Below the pieces are notes generated by a model, which was not told the DNA's origin, did not search any database, and was given only the letters and a program-made list of their open reading frames with translations. A stretch of DNA of 64,000 bases from Piezodorus guildinii (lineage: Eukaryota; Arthropoda; Insecta; Hemiptera; Pentatomidae). The stretch covers positions 204,251,799 through 204,315,798 of the forward strand of contig CM041292.1 of the NCBI GenBank assembly GCA_023052935.1. The letters run 5' to 3'. A program made the translations under genes and the position numbers. Below are positions 31,906 to 42,272 of this stretch, one piece after another; position 1 is the stretch's first letter, and each line of letters starts with the position of its first letter.

Positions 31906-32370
31906 ATGTTTAAAAGAAACAAAAAATTGATAACACCTAACTTTTTATCACTTTTTTTATTTATTTTATTTTTTTGACGATCTAATAATTTTTCATAGAC
32001 TTGATTTATATATTTATATATACAATTCATATAAATACATGTGAAATCGCTGATGCTAGCGGAACTAGAAATTAGTAATCTACAAGGGACCTACTTCCGC
32101 CCGCGTTCGTTACCAGGAAGCAGGAAAATAGATACCGATTCCTCTTTGAAATATAATGACAGAAATTTTTTTCTTTATTTTTTCTCATGTGATGTATGCA
32201 ATATTCCATGTATCTTTCTTACAAATAAAAACAAATAAAAATATATATATTTTTTAACACGAGAACGTCAAAACAAGAATGCTATAAACAAAAATTCCTA
32301 TGAAAAGAGAGTTTATTTTTATATTCACCTATCCGATGCCCTAAGGTATTTAATATGAACGTATAATTTA
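31906..32370. other. Unassigned AT-rich interval
   Basis: No gene; the 65-codon ORF at 32041-32238 has no recognisable domain. Confidence 0.35.
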
Positions 32371-32600
32371 ATTTTTACTTTCACTTACCTACAAATGACA
32401 CATGTGTATACAAAAAATCTGGAGCGGGCAACACACGACTTTCACTTACCGCCGTTTTTACAATCGATTAAAGAATTTTCAAATAAAGTAAGAGATAAAA
32501 ATGAGTGAAACCATTAAAGAATTAGTTATATGGAATTTCTATAGAAACATGTGTTTCATTAAAAAACCTATGATATTATTATATGATATTATCCACAAAA
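32371..32600 (+). repeat. Rep-1 copy K, 5' terminal fragment plus isolated 3' end
   Basis: 32418-32590 starts TCTGGAGCGGGCAACACACG. Just before it, 32371-32400 is an isolated, inverted 3' end (TTTTTACTTTCACTTACCTA). Confidence 0.7.
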
Positions 32601-32611
32601 ACTGTGGATAT

Positions 32612-33155
32612 AATTAGTTGACCGTTGAGAATTACTGGAAGGAATTAGTCCGGGTGGTGGTCATTAAATGAAACAACTGAATAGTTTCAACTATTTTATT
32701 GTTTGCCAACGTTTCGACCCCCATTGTGGGTCATCATCAGGGCTAAAAAGATACATTTAAAATAAGATTAAAAATACTATTCTTAAAAAAATAACTATTG
32801 CGCTAGAGAATGTCAATATTATAACATAAAAGAAACTAGATATGTAAAGAAATCAATTAATTAAATTACAATGATAAAGGTATACTAATGAGAGCTATAC
32901 AGACGAGATAATGACTAAAGATAATGTACAAATATATAAGAAAAAATTACATGAAATAAAAAACATTAAAAAAATGGAGTACAGTGGAGATACGTACCGT
33001 CTGGTAGGCGAGTGGAAACTAGGTTCAATTTGGTAATAAGGAATATAGGCAGGTAGATAGGAAAGTACGTACAAAAGGTTGGGTAAAATGGAAAATACGT
33101 ACCACATTTCTAGACGGGATCTGACAACAATGAGTAAAATTGTAATATTAACATA
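32612..33155 (-). repeat. Penelope-like terminal region, same family as 12848-13702
   Basis: The plus strand starts AATTAGTTGACCGTTGAGAA then TTACTGGAAGGAATTAGTCC, as at the foldback ends of the 12.8-13.7 kb element, and shares its central block (GAGATACGTACCGTCTGG...). Unlike that element, no inverted second arm follows. The hammerhead-like core is on the minus strand. Confidence 0.65.
32705..32743 (-). ncRNA. Hammerhead ribozyme-like core
   Basis: Minus strand: GCC/GGC stem I, CTGATGA, stem II GACCC/GGGTC with an ACAATGG loop, GAAACGTT. Confidence 0.7.
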
Positions 33156-33589
33156 AAAGGAAGTGTTTAGATTAAACCTATAATATTAATAACATCATAA
33201 CGGTATTAGAAGATGTTTTAACAAGTTGTTGAAGAAAAAACAATATAATACAATAGTAAGAATAATAATGTATAAACTATATGTAGTAAAACTGACTACC
33301 TCCCAACCAACGTTTTTATAATTATTGTACATATATTAAGACAGTAAAATTAACCAAGTGAAAATATTATGAGAAAAAATAATAATAAGTAACAATCATT
33401 GACAGATCATATAGTTGATACAAAATAGTAAAATAATTACAAATAGGAATAAATTGAATTGTAAAACCATTAAGAATTTATTAAGTGCAGAAACAAATGA
33501 AATAGATACATATATAAAATAAATGTATACATAAATAAGTAAAAAATAAACCAATAAATAAACAAAATGTATACAGTGGAATGGACATG
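33156..33589. other. AT-rich interval between Penelope-like pieces
   Basis: Probably Penelope-like 3' non-coding sequence in minus orientation; no open frame. Confidence 0.35.
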
Positions 33590-33770
33590 GGAAGCTGTAT
33601 TACTTAAGAGAATTTAATATATGGCTGTAGGTGGAGGAGATGCATTGTTTATCAGTTTTATGATTGACAGGATTAGATTGGAGATGGATGTGGACGGATT
33701 CAGCGATGAGTCTTTTTTTATGGTTGGGAACAGAATCTAAAATGGAACAATCTTGAAAGTTAAATGAATG
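33590..33770 (-). pseudogene. Penelope-like pol, extreme C-terminal fragment
   Basis: The minus strand gives VPNHKKRLIAESVHIHLQ followed by NPVNHKTDKQCISSTYSH, the pattern after the GIY-YIG domain in Penelope-like pol proteins (KR..AE.. I.......N...D...LS..Y). It lies upstream of the minus-oriented terminal region at 32612-33155, as expected for one decayed element. Confidence 0.5.
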
Positions 33771-33778
33771 TTAAATGA

Positions 33779-34539
33779 TTATCAAAAACAATCACTTAGT
33801 TTTATCGGCATTTCGTCACTCTCTATTAACTTTTACAAGCTCTTGTGTATTAGATAATATTGTTTTTCTAAAATCTTTAGCTTTCCAACGGTATATTACA
33901 CATGTATATTACTGTTCTTATGTTCAAAAACGAAAAATTGCGTTAAAAAAGTATTCTTTCAGTTTTCTCCTTTAGTAGCGTTTCAAATTTGCTCAATTAG
34001 CATATTTAGCTGTTATTTATCAATGCTAACTAGATAATATGGTTATTTTTATAAAATATGCAAAATTAAAGGTACTTTAGAATATCGCCATTTTAGCCCT
34101 GTCAGACTATTTTTATCAGAATAAAACCTACATGATATTAAGCCCATTAAATTTTAGGAGTGCTGCCATTGGGTAGTTCTTCTTCAAGTTTGTTTCACGC
34201 CATTTAACTTTTGTCACATTTACTTGTTGTACCTTGAATACAGTTGTAAATTTCAATAAATGATGTTAAAAAAAAAAAAAAAAATTTACATTGGTATAGC
34301 GATGATGAAAATCGTCGGAACCGTTTTCGAGAAAATCGAAAAAAGGTGCAAAATCTCAGTTTCATAGGACTTTTCGTTCCCGCCCGAGAGTTACCACACA
34401 CAGACCTTTTAGCGGGACTTGGTTATTTGGACTTAGGGGACCCTAAATTGTGTATTTCCGTTGAAAACTGTAATTCGAAAATTTTCACGATCGCAATACT
34501 TCCCTTACTATATATTTCATATATAGGTAAGTAAAAGTA
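33779..34539 (+). repeat. Rep-1 copy L, split by a LINE 3' end
   Basis: Rep-1 sequence from ACAATCACTTAGTTTTATC to ATATAGGTAAGTAAAAGTAA, interrupted at 34156-34284. The junctions fall inside ATTAAATTTTACATTGG of the repeat. Confidence 0.8.
34156..34284 (+). mobile_element. Jockey-like LINE 3' UTR, truncated insertion
   Basis: A 129-bp piece: AGGAGTGCTGCCATTGGGTA to TTTCAATAAATGATG and a poly-A tail, flanked by a probable short target duplication (AAATTT). A clean example of severe 5' truncation. Confidence 0.82.
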
Positions 34540-35478
34540 AATAGAACCTAAACATAAATTATTCACTCAAATAAATACATAAATAATAAAAATTAATAAA
34601 GTTAATAATATGATAAAGTATGCTCACATTTAAGGTTTTGTCATTCAAAAATAGTTTTGCTTTTAAATAATACGGAAGTGAGATTCGGAATTAAGTACAA
34701 TATTCATAGGATAAAGTTACCTACTGTATTAGTATAAATAAATATTCAAGAAGAAAACGTAGCAATAAGAATCACTTAAACTTAATTCGATATTACTATA
34801 GTAGAATGTTAATATTATAAGTCGTTGTTAATGTTTAAAGAAACTGAATATTTTACTTAAAGTTTAATATTAAAAGAAAAAGAAAGGAATTAGTGACATA
34901 GGCGTATACTATTTGTACTAGATCATCATGTAAAAATTGTTAATCTGCCACCTTCAAATATTCCGACTGTCTATACAATATTAAAAATATATTTATTCAT
35001 GTAAATTTAATTTTGAAGGACAAAGTCCTTTTTTCATAGAGAGAAAAGATAGGTAAATATTATACACTAATATTCAGAAATAAAGATATCCTTTTAGAAA
35101 ATAACAAAAGAACATTTCTTTAAAATGATTTGAATAAAATGAGCCGTATGGAAAAAAAAAATCTACAATTCATCTAGTTAATTATGGTAAAGTAATAAAA
35201 CAGATATAAATCCCTTAAAACAATAGGTACTTACGTCTTCGCATGTGTAGTAATTAAAATTAATGTAAAGAAATGGGAAGAAGACAATCTTGTTCCTTTG
35301 TTGTAAATGAAATCGGAAAATTACGAACTGGCACAATACTCACCTGGAAAACAAAAATAAAATAATTATTAGCAATCATTAATTTAAAAGAAATGTTTTT
35401 ATTGTTATGATTCAAGACAAAAAAATAAACAATAATGATTACCCGCATAAAATAATAACAGATTTTTTAAATAACGCT
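34540..35478. other. Unassigned AT-rich interval
   Basis: No gene or repeat recognised. ORFs here are short and without motifs. Confidence 0.4.
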
Positions 35479-36115
35479 TTAGGCCCGGTTGCACCGACAG
35501 CCTGTGTTAAAGTTAATTTTTGCTGTTAACTAACCCGGGTTAAAAGCTAATCATGATTAAAGTTTTTGTCCATTTGCACCAACAAATTTGTAATTCGAGT
35601 TAGTTAACATGGGTTAGCGCGGGACGTCATTATATTCGTGACGTATTTAACAACTCCAAACCCTCTAGACAGAGACAGTTAGGTTATATTGAAATGATTG
35701 TTTTACTCTGCCGATTAATATATATTAATACAATAATGGATATAATTAGTTGACCGTTGAGAATTAATAATGAAACATTTTAACATCTATTGAATATCAA
35801 GGAAGCTGGATTGTATTGTGAAACCAGACAGACAATGAGTATCTAAATGGAATAAAAACTATAGTATATAAAATGTTATTAGATGTATTCGAAAAAAATA
35901 ATAAATTAAATCTAGTACAATGAAATTAAAAATGAACCCAGGACAAAAAACCTTAACGTTAATAACAATAAATTGATCAATAATAAACCAAAAATTGATG
36001 ACAATATGAACAATAAATAGTAAAACCTAAATAAAAAACTATAACAGATCTTTACCAGAATGAAAATAATAAAAAAACAATTATAGGTAATATCAATAAT
36101 GCGATAAATATAGAC

Positions 36116-36556
36116 ATGATAAGTGGAAGAAATAGAAATATATACCATTATCAAAAAATGCAATTTATACCTCATCTATCCAAAGAAATTAAGAGAACAC
36201 TTGTTGAATTTAATTCACCACAGACAAAATTAGGACTATATAACCATAATAAACTAAGTAATCATTTATCAAACATTAAAGATTTTACCACACGAAAAAC
36301 TGAATGTTATTTATAAAATAAATTGTATAGATTGTGATAAGATATACATAGGAGAAACCTCTAAAAAGATCACAACTAGAGTCAAACAACACAGCAATAA
36401 TTGTAAAAATATAAACACTACAGCATTTGCACAACACAGTCTTCAGCTTAATCACAATTTTGATTTTGAAAAACGTACGATATTGGATATAGAAAAACAA
36501 TCGAATCTATATATAAACAAAAATATAAAAGATACCATAAATTATAAAACAGATTG
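36116..36556 (+). pseudogene. Penelope-like pol C-terminus with GIY-YIG endonuclease
   Basis: The first frame (36116-about 36293) encodes FIPHLSKEIKRTLVEFN and LGLYNHNKLSNHLSNIKDF, the linker after RT in Penelope-like pol. A frameshift at about 36290-36296 leads to LNVIYKINCIDCDKIYIGET, the GIY-YIG core, with the Arg of TTRVKQH and the His of AQHSLQLNHNFDF following. An in-frame TGA (about 36554) ends it after INYKTD, where the family normally continues. This endonuclease cuts the target for insertion. Broken by one frameshift and one stop. Confidence 0.78.
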
Positions 36557-36902
36557 AAAACACCTCTCACAAGCAGTTCTTGCTACAATTGGGAAATTAA
36601 AATTTGTAAACCTTACCTTAGTGACCTATATTTAATAATAAATCAGTGTATACTTACTACAGTAAATAGTATGACCCTAATTCATCAGGGGCCAAAGAAT
36701 ATGTCAGTTAAATGGGTATTTTTTCCTTAGTGTAAATTTAAAAAACAAACTAATTTTATGACATAAATTTTTGACAAAATTTTAATCAAAAATGGATAAT
36801 TTTTTTATATCAATATGTTCTAAACACGGAAGATCTCATTTAATTATTAAGGTTGATTTAGGGCTGAATAATTCTTCCATTAATACTGATCATTTATTTC
36901 AT

Positions 36903-36931
36903 GACGTTTCGGGATATTCTCCCATCATCAG
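36903..36931 (-). ncRNA. Hammerhead ribozyme-like core
   Basis: Minus strand: CTGATGA, perfect 4-bp stem II GGGA/TCCC with GAATA loop, GAAACGTC. Stem I pairing is not obvious. Confidence 0.6.
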
Positions 36932-37140
36932 AAGTCTACAAAAAAATTTTTTTAAGCAATTTACCATCACATTAAAAATCACTATAATGAAGTGAATGGT
37001 TTAAACAATTTTTAAATTAGGAGTCAATTGATAACAAACATTTTAAAACTATTAATTAACAAATTTTAAAATCATATGGAGGCAATGATAGTGATTTTTA
37101 ATGTGATGGTAAATTGCTTAAAAAATTTTTTTGTAGACTT

Positions 37141-37169
37141 CTGAAGATGGGAGAATATCCCGAAACGTC
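37141..37169 (+). ncRNA. Hammerhead ribozyme-like core
   Basis: Plus-strand partner: CTGAAGA 37141-37147, stem II GGGA/TCCC, GAAACGTC 37162-37169. Confidence 0.6.
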
Positions 37170-37366
37170 ATGAAATAAATGATCAGTATTAATGGAAGAA
37201 TTATTCAGCCCTAAATCAACCTGGATAATTTTTTAAATTTTAAATGAATTTCGGGTAAATATAATTTTTTTGTAACATTGTTATGCATATTTTTGGTAAT
37301 GTTTTTAGTTAATATTTAAAAAGTTATTTTATAATGTTAATTGATAATTTTTTGATGTATTTTAGT

Positions 37367-37405
37367 GAGTCCTGATGATGGGGAAGACCCTCGAAATGTT
37401 GGCTC
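37367..37405 (+). ncRNA. Hammerhead ribozyme-like core, variant
   Basis: Stem I GAGTC/GGCTC (one G-U), CTGATGA 37372-37378, stem II GGG/CCC, then GAAATGTT (C replaced by T in the stem III position). Confidence 0.5.
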
Positions 37406-37672
37406 ATTTTAAAGTTAATTGTAATAAACTGTTTTTGGAAGATTTAGAAACCTACAAATTATTTATTATCATTTTTCATTCTTCCAATTAACCTATTTTT
37501 ATTATTAATCAATTTACTGAATTAGAGGGGAAAAAATATGTAAATAAAATACAAAAATCAGACTTTATTGATAAATATAAACAAATAAATTACCACTTGA
37601 CAACAAAAGAGGGAAAGGTTAATTGATTTAATAACACAGATTGCAATTTATACAAAATTATGTCATTTCCTT

Positions 37673-38600
37673 CTATCTTGAAAAATTTGTGTCTACAAGT
37701 GCTCTGCGAATAGCTATATCACTCTCACATATAATTTCTGATGGTGAAACAACATCAGGAAAGTAATCTTCTGGTTCTGATAGGTTGTAGATGTCCTGGG
37801 TTTCTATTGCAATGTTGTGGAGGACAGCTACAGCTACAATAATATTTAGGGCTTTTTTTGGATCCATTCGAATTCCATTGGCAAGGCAAGGAAATCTTCT
37901 TTCCATGAAACTGAACGCTCTCTCAATGATTGTTTGATTTATGTGTGACAATTGATTTTTCTTCAGCAGCATTTGTTGGGTTTAAAACTGGTGTCAGTAA
38001 ATATGTTTTGCAGCCATAACTACTATCTCCTAGAAGCCAAAAATCTCCAAATTCTCTTGACTCAAATGTCACTCGTAATGCACTTTAATTGAAAACCCAA
38101 CTGTCATGCACAGAGTCAGGATTTTCAAGTTCCCATCGCACACTACTTGTATATTTAATGAAAACCACTCTTTTCTATTTTAAAATAGTTTTGTATTAGC
38201 TCCACTTAGAGACTGGATTTTAATATGAGTGCAGTCAATTGCACCAATTACTCAAAGAAAACATTTTATCCTGTAGAAATCTGACACTGTTTTATTTTTA
38301 TCAACTTCTGTTACGGACATTTTAATTAAATCACTTGACTTCCTGGCTATTAATGCTGTTATGCGTGGAATAATTCTATAAACTGTAGATTTATCAATAT
38401 TAATGATGTCGCTAAGAACCTACTGGTAACTACTAGTAGCATAATACCTCTTGAGGTTAAGTAGAATATGATGCAAAATCATTAATATTAAAAATGTCAA
38501 TCATATTTAGCACTGTTTCTTTTTGAAATCTATACCTTCTTATGAATTCCACATCATCCTAAATTTCAAAGGGATTCCTCCTTACTTTGTAAAGCTTGTT
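37673..38600 (-). pseudogene. Harbinger transposase (HARBI1-like), C-terminal two thirds, broken
   Basis: The open piece 37673-37972 encodes NQTIIERAFSFMERRFPCLA and MDPKKALNIIVAVAVLHNIA, the C-terminal DDE_Tnp_4 signature with the last acidic residue in the ERAF helix. Upstream (37973-38560) is the middle of the transposase in broken frames. 38520-38580 repeats an N-terminal segment (RRNPFEI...EFIRRY) that is found again at 38880-38950. Confidence 0.75.
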
Positions 38601-38640
38601 CCTAGGAAGTATATATATATATATATATATATATATCAGT
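38600..38640. repeat. (TA)n microsatellite in Harbinger
   Basis: TA repeats at 38610-38635 lie inside the duplicated N-terminal segment of the transposase. Confidence 0.85.
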
Positions 38641-38769
38641 TGCATTATATCTTCATCTGATGTTGAATATTTATCTGAAGAGATTGTGTTTATTTTTCCT
38701 CGGTGTATTGGGATAAATGTTACGAAAATATTCAGAAAAAAACAAACTAAAACTGACACAAACAATGTT

Positions 38770-39123
38770 TCAAAGAGTAACTGGTTTGAAGGTGTTATGG
38801 ATGTTCCTGTTTGTAGGATATGATTCAAAATCATTAATATTAAAATTGTCAATCATATTTAGCACTGTTTCTTTTCGAAATCTGTACCTTCTTATGAATT
38901 CCACATCATCGTAAATTTCAAATGGATTCCTCCTTACTTTGTAAAGCTTGTTCCTAGAAAGTATATTTACCAATTGTATTATATCTTTATCTGAAGAGAT
39001 TGTGTTCATTTTTCTTCGGTGTATTAGGATAAATATCACGAAAATATTCAGATAAAAACAAACTGAAACTGACACAAACAATGTTTGAAAGCTAAAGTAA
39101 CAGTAGAAAGGTAACATTGACAT
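38770..39123 (-). pseudogene. Harbinger transposase N-terminal segment (duplicated)
   Basis: Encodes LYKVRRNPFEIYDDVEFIRR and YRFRKETVLNMID, the N-terminal region of HARBI1-like transposases. The same segment, diverged and with a TA microsatellite, lies at 38460-38770, so about 300 bp of the gene was duplicated in tandem. Confidence 0.65.
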
Positions 39124-39383
39124 CGGATAATCGAGGTAGGAAGGAGAATTAACTTAACACCATCACTTAACATAGAGTTAGGGCTAATTATGATTGGTGC
39201 AATGGAATTTCTGCTAACCCGTGATTTACTTATCCAGATTAGTAAAGTTAATGTTAAACACGGTCGGTGCAACCGGGCCTTAATAATAGTTACCTGACCA
39301 AATTACTCATTCTATTTCACACATCAGTCAAAGTAATCATTATATGCCAATATTTAAAATCTTGATTCCAGTATACTTTTTTA

Positions 39384-39982
39384 TTGGGTTGTTTCACATG
39401 AATGTCCGTTTTTATAGTTTCTGAAATACATAAAGGATTTTTCAGGTCACTGTTGTTTTCTTCCGAATGTTTACAAATTTAATGTAAACAGTTACTAATC
39501 CTCTACCTTTGTATTATAAACATTAGCTTCCCAATCAATTACCCACTTTTTAGTATACCTCCAAATATGAACATGAAATATTCAAATTCCAATAGGCCGC
39601 TAGAAATATTTGCAAGGCTTTTGGGGAAGGGAGTGTTACTGAACGGACCATTCGCCGTTGGTTTGCTAAGTTTTCAGCTGGGGATACCGACTTGGAAAAC
39701 TTCTGACTACAACAGATTACCACCTATTCAGGAATTTAGACAAGTTCGTCAAAGGAAAACTTTTTGAAAATAACGATCAAGTGAAAAGTGCGTTTTCAGA
39801 TTTTGTTTCACTTCAAAGCTCAGAGTTTTTCAGTTCGGGGATAAAAAAGTTGCTGTCACGTTGGGAAAAATGTGTAGAAAAAGAAGGTAAATACTTCCAA
39901 TAAAATTATCATGTTTTCATATCGTATTTTTAATAAAAAATCTCTTACCTTGAAAATAGACATTTCTTGTGACACAACCCAA
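39384..39982 (+). mobile_element. mariner family 1, copy 3 (599 bp deletion derivative)
   Basis: TA-flanked (39382-39383 and 39983-39984); both terminal repeats present. The transposase remnant has a short N-terminal piece fused to the C-terminal piece (CTTCAAAGCTCAGAGTTTTT...TGGGAAAAATGTGTAGAA); all catalytic regions except the last few codons are gone. Confidence 0.88.
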
Positions 39983-39984
39983 TA

Positions 39985-40358
39985 TTTTAAATGGAATTTT
40001 GAAAGTAAACTCTTTGATATGCTCTTAGGCTGTTATTTAATTTCTCTTTAGTTAATATAATATAGGTATGAGTGACTTTTGTATATATTTTATTGATTTT
40101 GTTTTGTAGTTAGGTTAGGTTAGGGTATTAAGGTGCTCAACCTCTTGGTTATTAGCACCGAATAAATTTGTAGTAACAGATTTGTTTTACTCTTTTTTCT
40201 TCTTTTTATTTATTTTTTTTCCTTCTATTTTTTTTATTATTTATTTTTTTTAAATTTATTTATTTATTCTTTTTTTTATTGTTTATTTTTTTTTTTATTA
40301 TTCTTTTGTTGACACATTCTGAATTAGTGGATTTATTCCAATTTTTTCTTTCTTTATT

Positions 40359-40422
<64 letters not shown>

Positions 40423-40470
40423 ATTACTACTATTATTTTTTTGTTTTCTTTCTTTCTTTATTTTTTTTTC
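39985..40470. other. Low-complexity T-rich interval; (TTAGG)3 and (TA)n
   Basis: 40110-40124 is TTAGGTTAGGTTAGG, the insect telomere-type repeat, three units. 40180-40470 is T-rich with a (TA)n tract at about 40370-40407; part is probably the A-rich tail (minus strand) of the LINE that follows. Confidence 0.6.
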
Positions 40471-40718
40471 TTATAGTTCCGGGAGCAGAGAACATTCTTT
40501 GACGAACCTAATCAGTGAACTAACTGTTTCACTAGAGTCCTTCAAGCTCTCACTCAACGATCTAGCTAGGTTAAGTTTATCCATTTGTACATGAAATTTG
40601 GGGCAGTTCTCAATTATGTGTTTTATTGAGAGAGGCACTCTACACAAGTCACACATTGGTACGGGCTGCCTGAGGATGAGATGGAGATGTGTGAGCCTGC
40701 TATGTCCGATGCGAAGTC
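40471..40718 (-). pseudogene. LINE C-terminus, 3' part, interrupted by the Polinton
   Basis: The minus strand encodes RIGHSRLTHLHLI, then MCDLCRVPLSIKHIIENCPK and the C-terminus ECSLLPEL*, the post-RNase H Cys/His domain. The frame runs exactly into the insertion point at 40718 and resumes beyond 55697. The A-rich tail lies at 40430-40470. Confidence 0.85.
40713..40718. repeat. Target site duplication, left copy (GAAGTC)
   Basis: Six bases repeated directly at 55692-55697. Six-base duplications are the norm for Polinton/Maverick integration. Confidence 0.93.
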
Positions 40719-40739
40719 AGTAGATAAGAATTGGGCGAG

Positions 40740-41100
40740 CTGGCGCACTTTTTTGAGGAGCCAATCAGATGCCAGCATTTGGTCACGTGACCTATGGCGG
40801 GAGATTTGAATTTGAATTTCGTCCACGACCTAACCTTAACCACGCTGGTTCGCGCCATCAACCTAACCTAAACCATTAAGCCACGCCCCTTTTTAGTCAC
40901 GTGACCCTTCATCAACCTAACCTAAACCAATTGGCCACGCCCCTTTTTGATCACGTGACCCCTGTTTAAGGGTATTAAGTCTTTATAAAGCATGGGTCTA
41001 CCCGGCCGCCATATTGTTTTTATGACGTCATCATTTACAAAGCATGAGTCTACCCGGACGCCATTTTGCTCCCCCACTCCTTCATTAGCTAACCAATCAC
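40740..41100. promoter_or_regulatory. Cluster of palindromic transcription-factor-like sites, left end
   Basis: TCACGTGA occurs three times (40783-40790, 40897-40904, 40951-40958) and TGACGTCA once (41023-41030). CCAAT motifs lie at about 40761 and 41093, CCACGCCCC twice, and GCCGCCATATTG and GACGCCATTTTG (YY1/Pho-like) at 41005-41016 and 41057-41068. Three AACCTAACC-type telomere-like strings are interspersed. Such density is unlike the AT-rich surroundings. I infer a promoter, enhancer or replication-control region at the element terminus. Confidence 0.6.
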
Positions 41101-41160
41101 AGTGCCTAACTTGAGAGTTCCTCCCGGCTAGGTCCGATGGTCAAATTGTAATGTGTGCTT

Positions 41161-42272
41161 TTACGAAACCTTTCAAACTGTGACATAACCTTACTATTGT
41201 TTACATTTTTTGAAACCTCCCTTACTGTTACATAACCTTCTCATTGTTTACATTTTCTGAAACCTCCCTTACTGTTACATAACCTTCCCATTGTTTACAT
41301 TTTATGAAACCTTCCTAACTGTCACATAACCTTCCTATTGTTTACATGTTTGAAACCTCCCTTACTGTTACATAACCTTCTCATTGTTTACATTTTCCTC
41401 AACCTCCCCATTGTTTACATTTTATGAAACCTCCCTTGCTGTTACATAACCTTCCTATAGTTTACATTTTCTGAAACCTCCCTTACTGTTACATAACCTT
41501 CCCATTGTTTACATTTTCTGAAACCTTCCTAACTGTCACATAACCTTCCTATTGTTTACATGTTTGAAACCTCCCTTACTGTTACATAACCTTCCCTATT
41601 TTTACATTTTCCGTAGCCTCCCCATTGTTTACATTTTCTGAAACCTCCCATACTGTCACATAACCTTCCTATTGTTTACATGTTTGAAACCTCCCTTACT
41701 GTTACATAACCTTCTCATTGTTTACATTTTCCTCAACCTCCCCATTGTTTACATTTTCTGAAACCTCCCATACTGTCACATAACCTTCCTATTGTTTACA
41801 TGTTTGAAACCTCCCTTGCTGTTACATAACCTTTCTATTGTTTACATTTTCTGAAACCTCCCATACTGTCACATAACCTTCCTATTGTTTACATGTTTGA
41901 AACCTCCCTTGCTGTTACATAACCTTCCTATTGTTTACATTTTCTGAAACCTCCCATACTGTCACATAACCTTCCTATTGTTTACATGTTTGAAACCTCC
42001 CTTACTGTTACATAACCTTCTCATTGTTTACATTTTCCTCAACCTCCCCATTGTTTACATTTTATGAAACCTCCCTTGCTGTTACATAACCTTCCCATTG
42101 TTTACATTTTATGAAACCTTCCTAACTGTCACATAACCTTCCTATTGCTTACATGTTTGAAACCTCACTTACTGTTACATAACCTTCCCTATTTTTACAT
42201 TTTCCGTAGCCTCCCCATTGTTTACATTTTCTGAAACCTCCCATACTGTTACAAAACCTTTCAAATGTTTAC
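41161..42272. repeat. ~47-bp tandem repeat array, left arm
   Basis: More than twenty units, typically containing GTTTACATTTTCTGAAACCT and CTGTTACATAACCTTCC, in at least two alternating variants (ATTTTCTGAAACC and the shorter ATGTTTGAAACC). Non-coding; the 77-codon plus-strand ORF at its end is translated repeat. Confidence 0.92.

Larger units (their letters stand above)
36851..37221. repeat. 371-bp foldback with facing hammerhead cores
   Basis: Arms 36851-36985 and 37087-37221 (135 bp) are near-identical inverse copies around a ~101-bp spacer. Confidence 0.85.
35736..37480 (+). mobile_element. Penelope-like element fragment nested in the Harbinger
   Basis: Begins GGATATAATTAGTTGACCGT (shared with 32612), carries a pol C-terminus with a GIY-YIG endonuclease, a foldback of two inverted terminal segments (36851-37221) and a third hammerhead-like core at 37367-37405, ending near CTGTTTTTGGAAGATTTAG. 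The reverse transcriptase domain is missing. Confidence 0.65.
35479..39282 (-). mobile_element. Harbinger (PIF/Harbinger) DNA transposon, 3798 bp, TTA target duplication
   Basis: The element spans 35482-39279 with TTA on both sides (35479-35481 and 39280-39282). Terminal repeats GGCCCGGTTGCACCGAC are inverted at the two ends (left complete; right GTCGGTGCAACCGGGCC). Transposase remains lie on the minus strand at 37673-39123. A Penelope-like element of about 1.7 kb (about 35736-37480) lies inside. TTA duplication and HARBI1-like protein agree on the superfamily. Confidence 0.9.

Noticed and set aside
40713..40719. A 5-bp or 8-bp target duplication reading
   Set aside because: Shifting the boundary breaks either the direct repeat or the AG...CT termini; only the 6-bp GAAGTC parse fits both ends and restores the LINE frame.
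41161..42272. CRISPR array
   Set aside because: Regular repeats, but units are contiguous variants of one sequence with no unique spacers, in a eukaryotic transposon.
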